Source of the DNA: Bacteroidota bacterium
GTDB taxonomy: Bacteria; Bacteroidota; Bacteroidia; Bacteroidales; JAADJA01
Reading direction: 5' to 3'
Assembly (NCBI GenBank): GCA_020444515.1
Contig: JAHLKX010000005.1
Span: 422,988 to 486,987, forward strand
DNA: 64,000 bases
Shown here: positions 32,577-42,000 of the stretch, piece by piece
How positions within the stretch are numbered: the stretch's first letter is position 1
Layout of the letters: each line of letters starts with the position of its first letter
Notes under the pieces: model-generated
What the model was told of the DNA's origin: nothing
Databases searched by the model: none
The model's input: the letters and a program-made list of their open reading frames with translations, nothing else
Translations under genes and position numbers: made by a program

Positions 32577-33878
32577 TTATTTTTCATCAAGTATCAAAGC
32601 ATCTGCAACAATCTCCGCCAGTGTTTTTATCTGAACACCCATTTTATATGTTACATTGATCTGGGTAAGTTGATCGACACAATTATGACAGGGTGTGGCC
32701 ACAATTTTTGCTCCAGTATTGGTAATCTGATCCGCTTTCAGCCGGGCGATGTTCATGCGTCGTTCATTGTATTCGCTCATCGCAAGTTGGCCTCCGCCAC
32801 CGCCACAACATAAATTATCGATCCCATGCGGGGTCATTTCTGTAAAATCATTCACACATTGCTGCAGGATATAGCGTTGTTCCTTCCATATACCACCACT
32901 GCGGACCAGGTTGCAGGGATCGTGCAGGGTTACTTTTGCATCAATTTTTGCCGGGTCCACCTTAATTTTTCCTTCTTTCAAATACCTGGCCAGGAGTTCA
33001 ACAGATGTTATCGTATCAAAGGGATAATTTTTATGAATGTAATTGGGTCCCTCCCATCGGAAAGCTCTTGAGCCATGTCCGCATTCTGCAAGGACGCAGG
33101 TTTGGGCCTGCAGGTTTTCCATTTCATCATGAAGTCGTTGTGCAATGATGGCTGCTTCTTTCAGGTTGCCAGAATAGTAGGCATAATTTGTGACATCATA
33201 CATATTTGTGGATAATGTCCAGCTTTCATTTGCAGCATAAAATATCTTTGCCATGGCTGAGATTGACAGCGGGAAGAATTTTGGTTCCCTTGGATTCAGG
33301 GTATACAACATATCTTTTCCCGGCTCATCCAGTGGAATGTTTGCATTTTTATCATTCACCTCGAATTGTAGGTCCTCCTCGAGCCATTTCAAGGTATCCA
33401 CAAATTCATTGGTTGTGATGCTCATGTTGTTACCAGTGTGGATAGCTGCATCCACTGTTGACTGGAGGGTTTTGGGTACATATCCCATATTGGATAGCAT
33501 CTCCCTGCCTTTGCGCACCACATAACTGATATCGACCCCGACACTGCAATGAGTAGTACATCTGCCGCACATGGTACAGGCCCCATACAGTAGATCCACC
33601 ATGTCGTTAATGGTGTTTTCATCCAGCTTTCGTGCACCGACCAGTCCGGGCCAAACTTTACCTGTGAAAGTGTGATATTTGCGGTAGATCGAAGCCACCA
33701 AATCGACTTTTGTAGCTGGAATGTACCTGGCATTTTTTTCAGTCCGGTAATAGATGCAACTATCAGCGCACAATCCACAATGCACACAGCTGTTAAGGTT
33801 GGTTAGCAGTTTGCCATCCATCTCTCCGTTGAGTACGGATAATCCTTGTTGAATTTTATCTTTTGAAAGTGTTTCCAT
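32577..33878 (-). CDS. DsrK/HdrD-like iron-sulfur protein
   Basis: 433 residues. Two [4Fe-4S] ferredoxin-type sites lie at CVHCGLCADSC (Cys31, 34, 37, 41) and CTMCGRCTTHC (Cys101, 104, 107, 111). Two CCG-like segments follow: LAECGHGSRAF in the first, LHDPCNL, LCCGGGGG and TPCHNC in the second, the type that holds the unusual catalytic cluster of heterodisulfide reductase. This domain order is that of DsrK, which reduces the DsrC trisulfide or disulfide using menaquinol electrons from DsrM. The gene starts 7 bases after the membrane subunit stop in the same direction. No DsrJOP gene is near. Confidence 0.85.
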   Translation of the reverse strand: METLSKDKIQQGLSVLNGEMDGKLLTNLNSCVHCGLCADSCIYYRTEKNARYIPATKVDLVASIYRKYHTFTGKVWPGLVGARKLDENTINDMVDLLYGACTMCGRCTTHCSVGVDISYVVRKGREMLSNMGYVPKTLQSTVDAAIHTGNNMSITTNEFVDTLKWLEEDLQFEVNDKNANIPLDEPGKDMLYTLNPREPKFFPLSISAMAKIFYAANESWTLSTNMYDVTNYAYYSGNLKEAAIIAQRLHDEMENLQAQTCVLAECGHGSRAFRWEGPNYIHKNYPFDTITSVELLARYLKEGKIKVDPAKIDAKVTLHDPCNLVRSGGIWKEQRYILQQCVNDFTEMTPHGIDNLCCGGGGGQLAMSEYNERRMNIARLKADQITNTGAKIVATPCHNCVDQLTQINVTYKMGVQIKTLAEIVADALILDEK

Positions 33879-33885
33879 TCAAGGG

Positions 33886-34500
33886 CTATTTTGGTGGCCA
33901 GACGCCCCGCCAACCATAAAAAAAACCTAAGTGATAGCGGGCCGAGAAAAAGTATACAGTATGTTTGAGTTTGCCCACCGGCATGTATAATAATAAGATC
34001 CCGGTGATAACGAAATAAGCAGACAAAAACGAAGGATCTAAGAGCATCAATGCTGTTATCAGTTGAAAAAGGGTAACCAGGATATTGGAAATAAAGTCAT
34101 CTGGATTAGACAAAGCAATCAGTTCTTTCTTAAGAATCCTTTTGAGCAGGATGGCGGCACCACTGATAGCCGAGATCAATAAAAAAGCTGCCAGGACAAG
34201 GCTTGTGTTTTTTCCTGGGTTGATCCTCAACAATGCCAAAATAAATAGGAAAAAACCCATAAAGGTTCCCAGGTGATAAAGGATGCCAGCCGTATAGGTT
34301 GGAAGATGAAGAAATGCAGATTCTTTCTTTGCCGGGTTCATAGCCCTGGTAAAGGCGTATTTTACTGCTTTTTGAACGGAACCCCTCCTGTAGGAATAAT
34401 CGGTTGGTGGACCCAATCCCACCAGTCGGAAAAAATGAAAGATGCAGGCGATGTTGCAGATAACCAATGCACTCAATGCAAACCAATAGGTCCAGTCCAT
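33886..34500 (-). CDS. DsrM/NarI-like membrane subunit
   Basis: 204 residues from ATG 34500 (MDWTYW); a TTG seven codons upstream would overlap dsrC. Five or six membrane helices: ALSALVICNIACIFHFF, TYTAGILYHLGTFMGFFLFILAL, LVLAAFLLISAISGAAILL, NILVTLFQLITALMLL, FVITGILLLYMPVGKLKHTV. His residues in FLHLPTY, LYHLG and KLKHT may be the heme b ligands expected for the NarI/DsrM type, and GWRGVWPP ends the protein. It would carry electrons between the quinone pool and the DsrK-like subunit. It follows dsrC by 11 bases. Confidence 0.76.
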   Translation of the reverse strand: MDWTYWFALSALVICNIACIFHFFRLVGLGPPTDYSYRRGSVQKAVKYAFTRAMNPAKKESAFLHLPTYTAGILYHLGTFMGFFLFILALLRINPGKNTSLVLAAFLLISAISGAAILLKRILKKELIALSNPDDFISNILVTLFQLITALMLLDPSFLSAYFVITGILLLYMPVGKLKHTVYFFSARYHLGFFYGWRGVWPPK

Positions 34501-34511
34501 TTTAACTTTTA

Positions 34512-34829
34512 TTAAACACAACCGTCAGGCTTGGGCAATCCTGCCACACGGCAGGCACCTCTGGCAGGGCCCAGCGGAAACAATTCATAAATTTCACGCA
34601 ACCGTAAACCGGTTTCCTGGCAAATGGTGCGGATCATGGGTGCCATTCCTTTTTCATCAAAATTATTTCGAATGATGCGGATAATGGCCCAATGCTTATC
34701 ATTCATTTCATCAATGCCATCATATTTTGCAATCAGGCGAGCAACCTCTTCATCCCAAATATCCGGGTTGGATAAGAAGCCGTCGCCATCAACTTCAAAA
34801 ACTTTTCCTTCAATTTCTAGTGTGCCCAT
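34512..34829 (-). CDS. DsrC-type sulfur carrier protein
   Basis: 105 residues, the standard DsrC/TusE length. Visible blocks: LEIEGKVFEVDGDGFL, WDEEVARLIAKYDGI, HWAIIRIIRNNF and the C-terminal arm with GACRVAGL and PDGCV. Both redox cysteines are present, Cys93 and Cys104 with ten residues between, the spacing seen in true DsrC; TusE proteins have only the last one. DsrC carries sulfur as a trisulfide between its cysteines and is reduced by DsrMK. No DsrAB gene is in the window, so this protein may serve another sulfur or redox process. Confidence 0.9.
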   Translation of the reverse strand: MGTLEIEGKVFEVDGDGFLSNPDIWDEEVARLIAKYDGIDEMNDKHWAIIRIIRNNFDEKGMAPMIRTICQETGLRLREIYELFPLGPARGACRVAGLPKPDGCV

Positions 34830-34838
34830 ATTTTTTGA

Positions 34839-35084
34839 TTACTGATTTAATTCGTCAAATTTATCGATGATTTCATCCAGGGTCATAGCCGTATCCGGTA
34901 AAACAAAATCCGGACAAAAATTCAATGCTTTTTTTGTAACATAGCGCGAACAATTCGACCACTTTGATTCACTAGCATGGCAAAAATCGGTCAGATATGC
35001 CTGACGTCGAACTTCATTTCCTGAAAATCCTTCAGTGGTTACCAGTTTGCAAACGTCATAATTTGGACATATTTGATCACGCAT
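34839..35084 (-). CDS. Small cysteine-rich protein at the head of the dsrC cluster
   Basis: 81 residues with five cysteines: Cys6 and Cys12 (ICPNYDVCKL), Cys35, Cys45 in SNCSRYVTKKAL, and Cys57. The C-x5-C start plus a C-x9-C-x-RY middle block resembles a widespread small family of anaerobes with a CARY-type motif, likely to hold a metal or Fe-S cluster. The C-terminal helix is acidic. It is read first, with dsrC starting 9 bases later, so it is part of the same unit. Function unknown; electron or sulfur transfer to DsrC is a reasonable guess. Confidence 0.68.
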   Translation of the reverse strand: MRDQICPNYDVCKLVTTEGFSGNEVRRQAYLTDFCHASESKWSNCSRYVTKKALNFCPDFVLPDTAMTLDEIIDKFDELNQ

Positions 35085-35414
35085 GATTGCCGAAATTTAA
35101 AGGCGAAAATTATAAAAAATATGCTGTGTTTTAAACAGACGACCGGGATATTTTAGGATGATAATTTTTAAAGGCCATAAAGATTTTCTGAATTAGCCCG
35201 TTGGAGTTTTTGTAACTAATTGTTAATCAGAAATTAATTATACGATTACTCAGTCATAGTGGGTATCTGATTCAAATCAATTCGGATGTTAATTTATAAA
35301 CAGTCTGAATTGTCGAACACCATAAAATGCATTTATTCAAACTACCCCGGGCTGGTTTGAACAACCTCTTCTGGATGCTGTTTTGATAAGAGTTAGAATT
35401 TCAGTGAAGTAAGA
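35085..35414. other. Intergenic region between divergent units, 330 bases
   Basis: AT-rich spacer between the cysteine-rich gene (leftward) and the KefF-like gene (rightward). I see no exact TAnnTTTG match in either direction and no tRNA-like fold. The only structure is the inverted repeat at 35336-35361. Confidence 0.55.
35336..35361. repeat. Inverted repeat upstream of the KefF-like gene
   Basis: TTCAAAC (35336-35342) and GTTTGAA (35355-35361), a perfect 7-base stem around a 12-base spacer that contains CCCGGG. It is 53 bases before the ATG, so it might be an operator or a leader hairpin; no regulator is known. Confidence 0.35.
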
Positions 35415-36023
35415 ATGGAACAGAAAAAAATTTTGATTTTGTTTGCCCATCCGGCTATTCATAAGTCCCGGGTAAATCATAAAATGATAGAAAAAGTAAA
35501 AGATCTGGAGATGGTGACGTACAGAAATTTGTATGAACTCTATCCCGATTTTCATATAGATGTAAAACAGGAGCAACAATTATTGCTTGATCATGATATC
35601 ATCATTTGGCATCATCCTTTTTACTGGTACAGTGCCCCGGCTATCTTGAAAGAATGGATCGACCTGGTGCTGGAACATGGATTTGCCTACGGTCGCGAGG
35701 GTACGGCTCTGAAAGGCAAACAGGTATTGTCGGTCATCACCACCGGTGGTAGGCGGGATGCATACAAAACAGGGGGGTTTAACCAGTTTTCGATGAATGA
35801 GTTTTTGGTGCCTTTTAACCGGACTGCTACATTATGTTACATGGATTATTTGCCACCTTATGTTGTTCATGGATCTCATTTGCTGGATGAATTGCAGATA
35901 GAGGAAGCTGCTTCGGATTATCAAAAACTGATTGTATCCTTACGCGACGCCATATTCAGTTTGGAGGATATCATCAGACATGAATATCTGAACGACCTCT
36001 TTTTAATTAGAAAGAATAAATAA
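35415..36023 (+). CDS. KefF-like NAD(P)H oxidoreductase, potassium-efflux ancillary protein
   Basis: 202 residues, flavodoxin-like fold: KILILFAHPAIHKSRVN for FMN phosphate binding, HDIIIWHHPFYWYSAPAILKEWIDLV, FAYGREGTALKGK and SVITTGGRRDAY. These are the blocks of the KefF/MdaB quinone reductase group. The TAA stop shares a base with the ATG of the next gene (TAATG), so the two are coupled. In E. coli KefF activates KefC; the same partnership is likely here. Cytoplasmic, FMN-dependent. Confidence 0.88.
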   Translation: MEQKKILILFAHPAIHKSRVNHKMIEKVKDLEMVTYRNLYELYPDFHIDVKQEQQLLLDHDIIIWHHPFYWYSAPAILKEWIDLVLEHGFAYGREGTALKGKQVLSVITTGGRRDAYKTGGFNQFSMNEFLVPFNRTATLCYMDYLPPYVVHGSHLLDELQIEEAASDYQKLIVSLRDAIFSLEDIIRHEYLNDLFLIRKNK

Positions 36024-37945
36024 TGCATCAGCAGGATTTTTTTTTCCAGGCTTTGATCTATTTATCGGCAGCAGTGATTTCGGTTCCGCTTGCCAAACGA
36101 CTGGGATTGGGATCAGTCCTGGGATACTTGTTGGCAGGGATTATCATTGGACCTTATGTACTAAAACTCGTTGGAGCAGAAGGCACGGATGTGATGCATT
36201 TTGCAGAATTTGGGGTGGTGATGATGTTGTTTCTGATTGGTCTGGAATTAAAACCTGCTCTTTTATGGAAAATGCGTCGGGCAATATTCGGACTTGGAGG
36301 GCTGCAGGTGACCATTACTGCGCTCCTTGTAGGTGGTGTATCCATGATCATGGGTTTGAACCTTTTTCAGTCCATCACTGTTGGTCTCATCATGGCGCTC
36401 TCTTCTACAGCCATTGTTATCCAATCCCTTTCTGAAAAGGGGTTGCTCAAAAGCGAAGGGGGACAGGGGGCTTTTTCGGTATTGCTTTTCCAGGATATTG
36501 CGGTCATACCCATACTGGCTATTTTACCACTGATGGCCAATCAGGTAGAGTTGGGTAATCTGACCGCTGCGGTCCATGATGCTGGAAAACGTGTCACAGG
36601 TGTCAGTGCTTTGCCCGGGTGGCAGCAGGTAATGATCATTGTGGGTGTTGTGAGTGTCATCATTTTTATGGGTAGGTTCTTTGCCCGTTATATGTTCCGT
36701 TTTATTGCCAGCGCTGGTCTTCGTGAAATTTTCACAGCAGCAGCACTGTTACTGGTAATTGGTATTGCCGTTGCTATGGACCAGGTTGGACTTTCACCGG
36801 CGTTGGGAACATTCTTAGCCGGAGTCGTCCTGGCCGATAATGAGTACCGGCATGAGTTGGAATCGGACATTGAGCCATTCAAGGGCCTTTTGCTGGGATT
36901 GTTTTTTATTGCTGTTGGTGCCAGCATTGATTTTCAGATCTTATGGGACAATCCCGGGATGATCCTTGGATTACTCGGAATCCTTGTTTTAATTAAATTT
37001 GGGGTGTTGTATGGACTTTCCAGGGTGTTTGGATTGAGATCAGGACAGGAGATGCTGTTTTCATTGTCACTGGCCCAGGCAGGTGAATTTGCTTTTGTAC
37101 TCATCTCCTTTTCCAGCCAAAATGCCATTCTTGATCAGGGAATTTCGGGTTTGTTGTTGATCGTAGTCGCTTTATCAATGTTGATCACACCGTTACTATT
37201 GATCCTTTATGACCAGTTAGTACAACCCTTTTTCTCAAAACGAACCAATGAAAAACCTTCGGATGCGATTGATGACAATGAAAATTCTGTCATCATTGCC
37301 GGTTTTGGGAGGTTTGGACTGGTCATTGGCAGATTTCTGAAAGCCAATGGAATTTCGGCCACCATCCTGGATAACAATCCCAGCAACATTCAGGTATTGC
37401 GAAAATTTGGATTTAAGGTTTATTACGGTGATGCCAGTCGGCCTGACTTGTTGCAAAAGGCAGGTGCCGAAAATGCCAGTGTTCTCATCATTGCCATTGA
37501 TGATAAAGACCGGATAACTCAAATGACCGAACATGCAAAGCGGACTTATCCTCATTTGAAAATTATTGCAAGGGCCATTGATGTACCCCACTCTTTTACA
37601 TTGGAGGATTTACAAGTAGATGCTTACCGCAGAGAGACCTATGATTCTTCACTGGATCTTGGGATTAAAGCCCTGTGCACCATAGGCTTCCAAAAATACC
37701 AGGCCCACCGGATGGCCAGGATGTTTCGTTATCATGATAATTTGATCATGAAAGAATTGCACCAGCTAAGAGGTAAGGATGAAAAACATTATTTCAATGA
37801 AGTTCGACGGTTTTCTGAACAACTGGAAAACATTTTATCCTCAGAACAGCATCAGTCACTAAACGATAATGATAGTGCCTGGGATGCATCCACCCTTCGG
37901 GAGGAAATCAGGCAGATGTATTCTGAGATGAGCGAAGAAAAGTAA
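36023..37945 (+). CDS. KefC-like monovalent cation:proton antiporter (CPA2) with RCK domain
   Basis: 640 residues. About 12 membrane helices fill residues 5-395: VPLAKRLGLGSVLGYLLAG, FGVVMMLFLIGLEL, SSTAIVIQSLSEKG, LLFQDIAVIPIL, ALGTFLAGVVLADNEYRHE, SLAQAGEFAFVL. An RCK/TrkA-N domain follows (VIIAGFGRFGLVIGRFLK, then YYGDASRPDLLQ), the NAD(H)-binding regulator. The C-terminal 120 residues are helical and charged. It exports potassium in exchange for protons, under control of glutathione adducts in E. coli; whether this organism uses glutathione is not known. Coupled to the KefF-like gene. Confidence 0.92.
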   Translation: MHQQDFFFQALIYLSAAVISVPLAKRLGLGSVLGYLLAGIIIGPYVLKLVGAEGTDVMHFAEFGVVMMLFLIGLELKPALLWKMRRAIFGLGGLQVTITALLVGGVSMIMGLNLFQSITVGLIMALSSTAIVIQSLSEKGLLKSEGGQGAFSVLLFQDIAVIPILAILPLMANQVELGNLTAAVHDAGKRVTGVSALPGWQQVMIIVGVVSVIIFMGRFFARYMFRFIASAGLREIFTAAALLLVIGIAVAMDQVGLSPALGTFLAGVVLADNEYRHELESDIEPFKGLLLGLFFIAVGASIDFQILWDNPGMILGLLGILVLIKFGVLYGLSRVFGLRSGQEMLFSLSLAQAGEFAFVLISFSSQNAILDQGISGLLLIVVALSMLITPLLLILYDQLVQPFFSKRTNEKPSDAIDDNENSVIIAGFGRFGLVIGRFLKANGISATILDNNPSNIQVLRKFGFKVYYGDASRPDLLQKAGAENASVLIIAIDDKDRITQMTEHAKRTYPHLKIIARAIDVPHSFTLEDLQVDAYRRETYDSSLDLGIKALCTIGFQKYQAHRMARMFRYHDNLIMKELHQLRGKDEKHYFNEVRRFSEQLENILSSEQHQSLNDNDSAWDASTLREEIRQMYSEMSEEK

Positions 37946-38019
37946 ATAGTAAAATCGAAAAAACAGGGTTGATATCACTCGTCCTTATTATTTTGGTTCA
38001 TAGATAACCTGGCAATTTA

Positions 38020-38027
38020 TATCTTTG
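38020..38027 (+). promoter_or_regulatory. -7 element upstream of the SdiA-regulated-type gene
   Basis: TATCTTTG, exact TAnnTTTG. TTTG at 37992-37995 is 24 bases upstream, slightly long for the -33 box. The element is 10 bases before ATG 38038. Confidence 0.4.
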
Positions 38028-38037
38028 AAGTTTGATT

Positions 38038-38994
38038 ATGCAAACCATGAAGAGAAACCTGTTAAAAATTGGAACAATCTTTTTATTATTCATTTGCCCT
38101 TCAAGCCACCTATGGTCACAAACGGGTAGCGAAAATGATAAAGCCACATTATTTGCTGCTGCAGGCTATACATTTCCTTATGAACTGCAAAAGCCTGATC
38201 TTAAGCTAACCTTGCCCAATGATCTGATCGAAATTTCAGGATTGTGCTGGATGAGTCCCGGAAAATTGGCGTGTGTGCAGGATGAGGATGGGATTATTTT
38301 TATCTACGATTTAAACCAACAGGCCATCATCAGGGAAATCGAATTTGAAGATGATGGGGATTATGAAGGGATTGAACTCATTGGAGAAGATGCATGGGTG
38401 TTGAAAAGCAATGGAAACCTCTATGAAGTTTCGGATTGGTTAGATGATGAAAAAAGATCAACGCAAAAGTATAAGACCGACCTTTCAAAAAAAAATGATT
38501 GTGAGGGGTTGGGTTTTGATCCGTCCGACAATGGACTGCTCATTGCCTGCAAAGGGCATCCGCGACTTGATGATGAGGATGGAAAATCGAAAAAGGCCAT
38601 CTACCGTTTTGATCTGAAAGAAAAAGACCTGGATAAGAAACCAATTTATACCATTGATCTCGACCAGGTAAAAAACTATAAGAAGTATAATACCATGACG
38701 ACCTGGGGGGTTGAGATTCTATCCATGCTGGATGAATCAAAAGGAGACGTTTCATTCCAACCATCTGGCATTGCCATTCATCCCATGACTGGGAATATTT
38801 ATGTGACAGGTGCCGTGGGTGATATGATCATTGTATTGCATCCAACGGGCGAAATTCTTGCCATGATCGCTCTGGATACCGCTAAATTCAGGCAACCTGA
38901 AGGGATCTGTTTCGATCCCCAGGGGAATCTCTATATTTCAAATGAAGGAAAAGATAGCAGGGCCAACCTGATGAAGTTTAATTATAATAAATAG
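38038..38994 (+). CDS. SdiA-regulated-type exported beta-propeller protein
   Basis: 318 residues from ATG 38038 (ATG 38047 is also possible). A signal peptide (LLKIGTIFLLFICPSSHLWSQ) precedes a propeller: LPNDLIEISGLCWMSPGKLACVQDEDGIIFIYDL, EGIELIGEDAWVLKSNGNLYEV, KNDCEGLGFDPSDNGLLIACKGH, FQPSGIAIHPMTGNIYVTGA and FRQPEGICFDPQGNLYISNEG. This order fits the SdiA-regulated/NHL-type family, which is periplasmic. Function in that family is unknown. It is directly followed, 6 bases on, by the phosphoesterase-barrel gene, so they are probably one transcript. Confidence 0.8.
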   Translation: MQTMKRNLLKIGTIFLLFICPSSHLWSQTGSENDKATLFAAAGYTFPYELQKPDLKLTLPNDLIEISGLCWMSPGKLACVQDEDGIIFIYDLNQQAIIREIEFEDDGDYEGIELIGEDAWVLKSNGNLYEVSDWLDDEKRSTQKYKTDLSKKNDCEGLGFDPSDNGLLIACKGHPRLDDEDGKSKKAIYRFDLKEKDLDKKPIYTIDLDQVKNYKKYNTMTTWGVEILSMLDESKGDVSFQPSGIAIHPMTGNIYVTGAVGDMIIVLHPTGEILAMIALDTAKFRQPEGICFDPQGNLYISNEGKDSRANLMKFNYNK

Positions 38995-39000
38995 ATCACA

Positions 39001-42000
39001 TTGAATCGAAGAACATATTTTTTCATATCGATTTATGTTATTTTTAATTTGACATTTACAGCCGTATCCTTACCTGCTCAAAAAACTTATTATGCTGAAT
39101 CCGTATCGGGCTGGGATAGCCTGATTGCAATGAATAATCAGAAACCTGAATATTCCCTTTTCCTCATAGGTGATGTAAAATATCCATCCAGTGATCCAGC
39201 AGTGGTTAATCTGCTTCAGTATCATTTGCTGGAATCTGGCCACAATAGCGGTGTTGTTTTCCTGGGTGATATTATTTATCCAAAAGGTCTTCCGGATGAA
39301 GACGACCTGGGTTATGAGAAAGCCATGGATGATTTGAGTGCCATTCTGTCGCGATTGAAAGATTATAACGGGGATGTATTTTTTTTACCCGGAAACCATG
39401 ATTGGGAGCGGGGACGCGAACAAGGATGGGAACGGGTTCAGAATGAGGAGAAAAAAATTGAGGAATTGCTGGCCCGGGAAAACGTTTATCTCCCTGATGG
39501 GGGATGTCCGGGTCCGGTAGATATTGAAATTTCTGATAATGTCGTCCTCCTTATTCTGAATTCGCAATGGTTTTTCCAGAATTATGAAAAGCCCGGCCCT
39601 GATGATGGTTGCGACTTTGAAGATGAAAACGGGATTTTTATCGCAATTGAAGATGCCATTCGAAGGAATCAGGTAAAACATATCGTAATTGCAACGCATC
39701 ATCCCCTGATCAGTGCTGGTAATCATGGAGGACATTTTCCGGTTTCGCGCTTGCTATTTCCAATGCTCGATGTTCAAAAAAGTCTCTATATCCCATTACC
39801 CGGTTTTATTTATACCGGATACCGCAAATACTTCGGCCATATCCAGGATTTGGCCCATCCGGTATACCGCTCATTCAGGCAACAATTATTCAACTTATTG
39901 GATCAATACCCGAACCTGATCTATGCTGCCGGTCATGAGCATAATCTGCAATTCAAAGCGATGGATAGTGTATTCCATATCGTAAGTGGAGGAGGTGGTG
40001 AAGGGACGTATATCGCCCGAAAGAAAAATAAGGCTGATTTTGCCATACAGAGCAGAGGGATGGCTGTGTTGCGGTTTTTGGCAGATGGTAAAGCCTGGAT
40101 TGAGTTTTATGTACCCAATGGGACCAAAGCGGGACACCTTGTATTTAGAAAGGAATTGTATCAAAAACCTGTTGCATCATCATCTCAAAAAGAAAACATT
40201 GAAAGTGTAAAATATGCAGATAGCAGTGTAACAAAAAGTTTGAATAATTTTTATGAAGCCAGGGGTTTCCGTCGTTTTTGGATGGGTGATAATTACCGAA
40301 AATTGTGGAGCCAGGAGGTAACCTTTCCGGTATTTGACATTGGATCAGAAAAGGGAGGATTGACTATTTTGAAGCGGGGTGGTGGTCAACAAACCCGATC
40401 AGTGCGGATGGAGGATCCTGAAGGGAAGCAATATGTGTTGCGATCGGTCAATAAATATGTTGAGAAGGCGCTTGATCCGGAGCTTCGGAATACCATTGCT
40501 GAAGATGCAGTACAGGATGGAATATCCGCCTCGAACCCTTATGGTGCGCTGACAGTTCCCAAAATGGCTGATGCAGTAGGCGTATATCATACAAATCCAA
40601 AACTGGTATGGGTGCCCGACGATTCACGGCTTGGTATTTATCGGCGTGATCTGGCCAATGATGTTTTTTTATTTGAAGAAAGACCCGATGATGACCGTTC
40701 TGATATAGCCAGCTTCGGACGTTCTGAAAAAATCAGAAGTACATCCAAAATGATCGAAAAATTAAGGGAAGAACAAGATCACAGGATAGATCAAAAATCG
40801 GTGGTCAGGGCCCGTTTATTCGACATGTTGATCAACGATTGGGATCGTCATGATGATCAGTGGCGCTGGGCTTCCTTCAAGGAAGGTGATTTTAGAATCT
40901 ATAAGCCCATTCCCCGTGATCGTGATCAGGTTTATTTCGTGAATGAAGGGGTCATCATGTGGTTGGCCAGTCGTGATTTCATCATGCCTAAATTCCAGGG
41001 ATTTGATTATACCATTGATAATGTGAAAGGCCTGGGATTCAATGCCCGATATTTTGACCGTTCTTTTATGACGGAGCCTGACCTTGACGACTGGTCAAAC
41101 ATAGCCGAAGATATCAAACAATCCCTCACCGATTCAATCATTCATGAAGCGGTCAGGGCGTTTCCACCTGAAATTTACACCCTGAAAGGTGAGGATACGG
41201 AAGCTAAATTGAAGGCCAGACGCAATCAAATTCAAAAATATGCCGAGACATATTATCGCTATTTGTCCCGAACCGTGGATGTCGTTGGAACGGATGACCG
41301 GGATCTGTTTGAAGTGGAGAGAAAAGAGAACGGTAATACGAACGTTAAAGTGACGGCGATCAGCGATAAAAAGGGGAAGCGAAAGTTCGTTATGTATAAC
41401 CGTGAGTTTAAACCTGATGAAACCAGGGAAATAAGACTTTACGGATTAAAAGATGACGATAATTTTTACATCACCGGAAACGGCAAAAAGGGAATAAAAA
41501 TCAGGGTGATCGGTGGTAAAAATAACGATACCATTGTAGATAACTCCCATGTCACAGGCTGGGGCCGGAAAACACTGGTGTATGACAGGAAAGATAAAGT
41601 GAACCATTTGGTGAAGGGACGCGAAACCAGGATGAAATTGTCGTCGGATCCGTCAGTCAATATTTATGATCGTAAACAATTCAAATATAACAAGACCTAT
41701 CCGCTGATCGGTGGTGGGTATAACATCGACGATGGAATTTTTATCAGTGGTGGCATTCAATTCAATCGCTATAACTTCAGAGATTCAACCATACAAAAAT
41801 TAAAGGCCAATCTGGCCTTTGAGACACAGGCTTTCGGAGTGGAATATGAGGGCGTGTTCAGCGGCATTTCGCAGCGGTTCGACCTGGTCGTGGATGCTGC
41901 CCTGTCAATGCCCCGCAACGTTGATAATTTCTTTGGGCTCGGCAATGAGACCAAACTGGAAGTCGAGGATAAATCTTATTACCGGGTTCGTTATGAATAT

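Noticed and set aside
32577..35084. Dissimilatory sulfate reduction locus
   Set aside because: DsrAB, AprAB, Sat and Qmo genes are not present; DsrC with DsrMK-like genes alone does not establish sulfate respiration.
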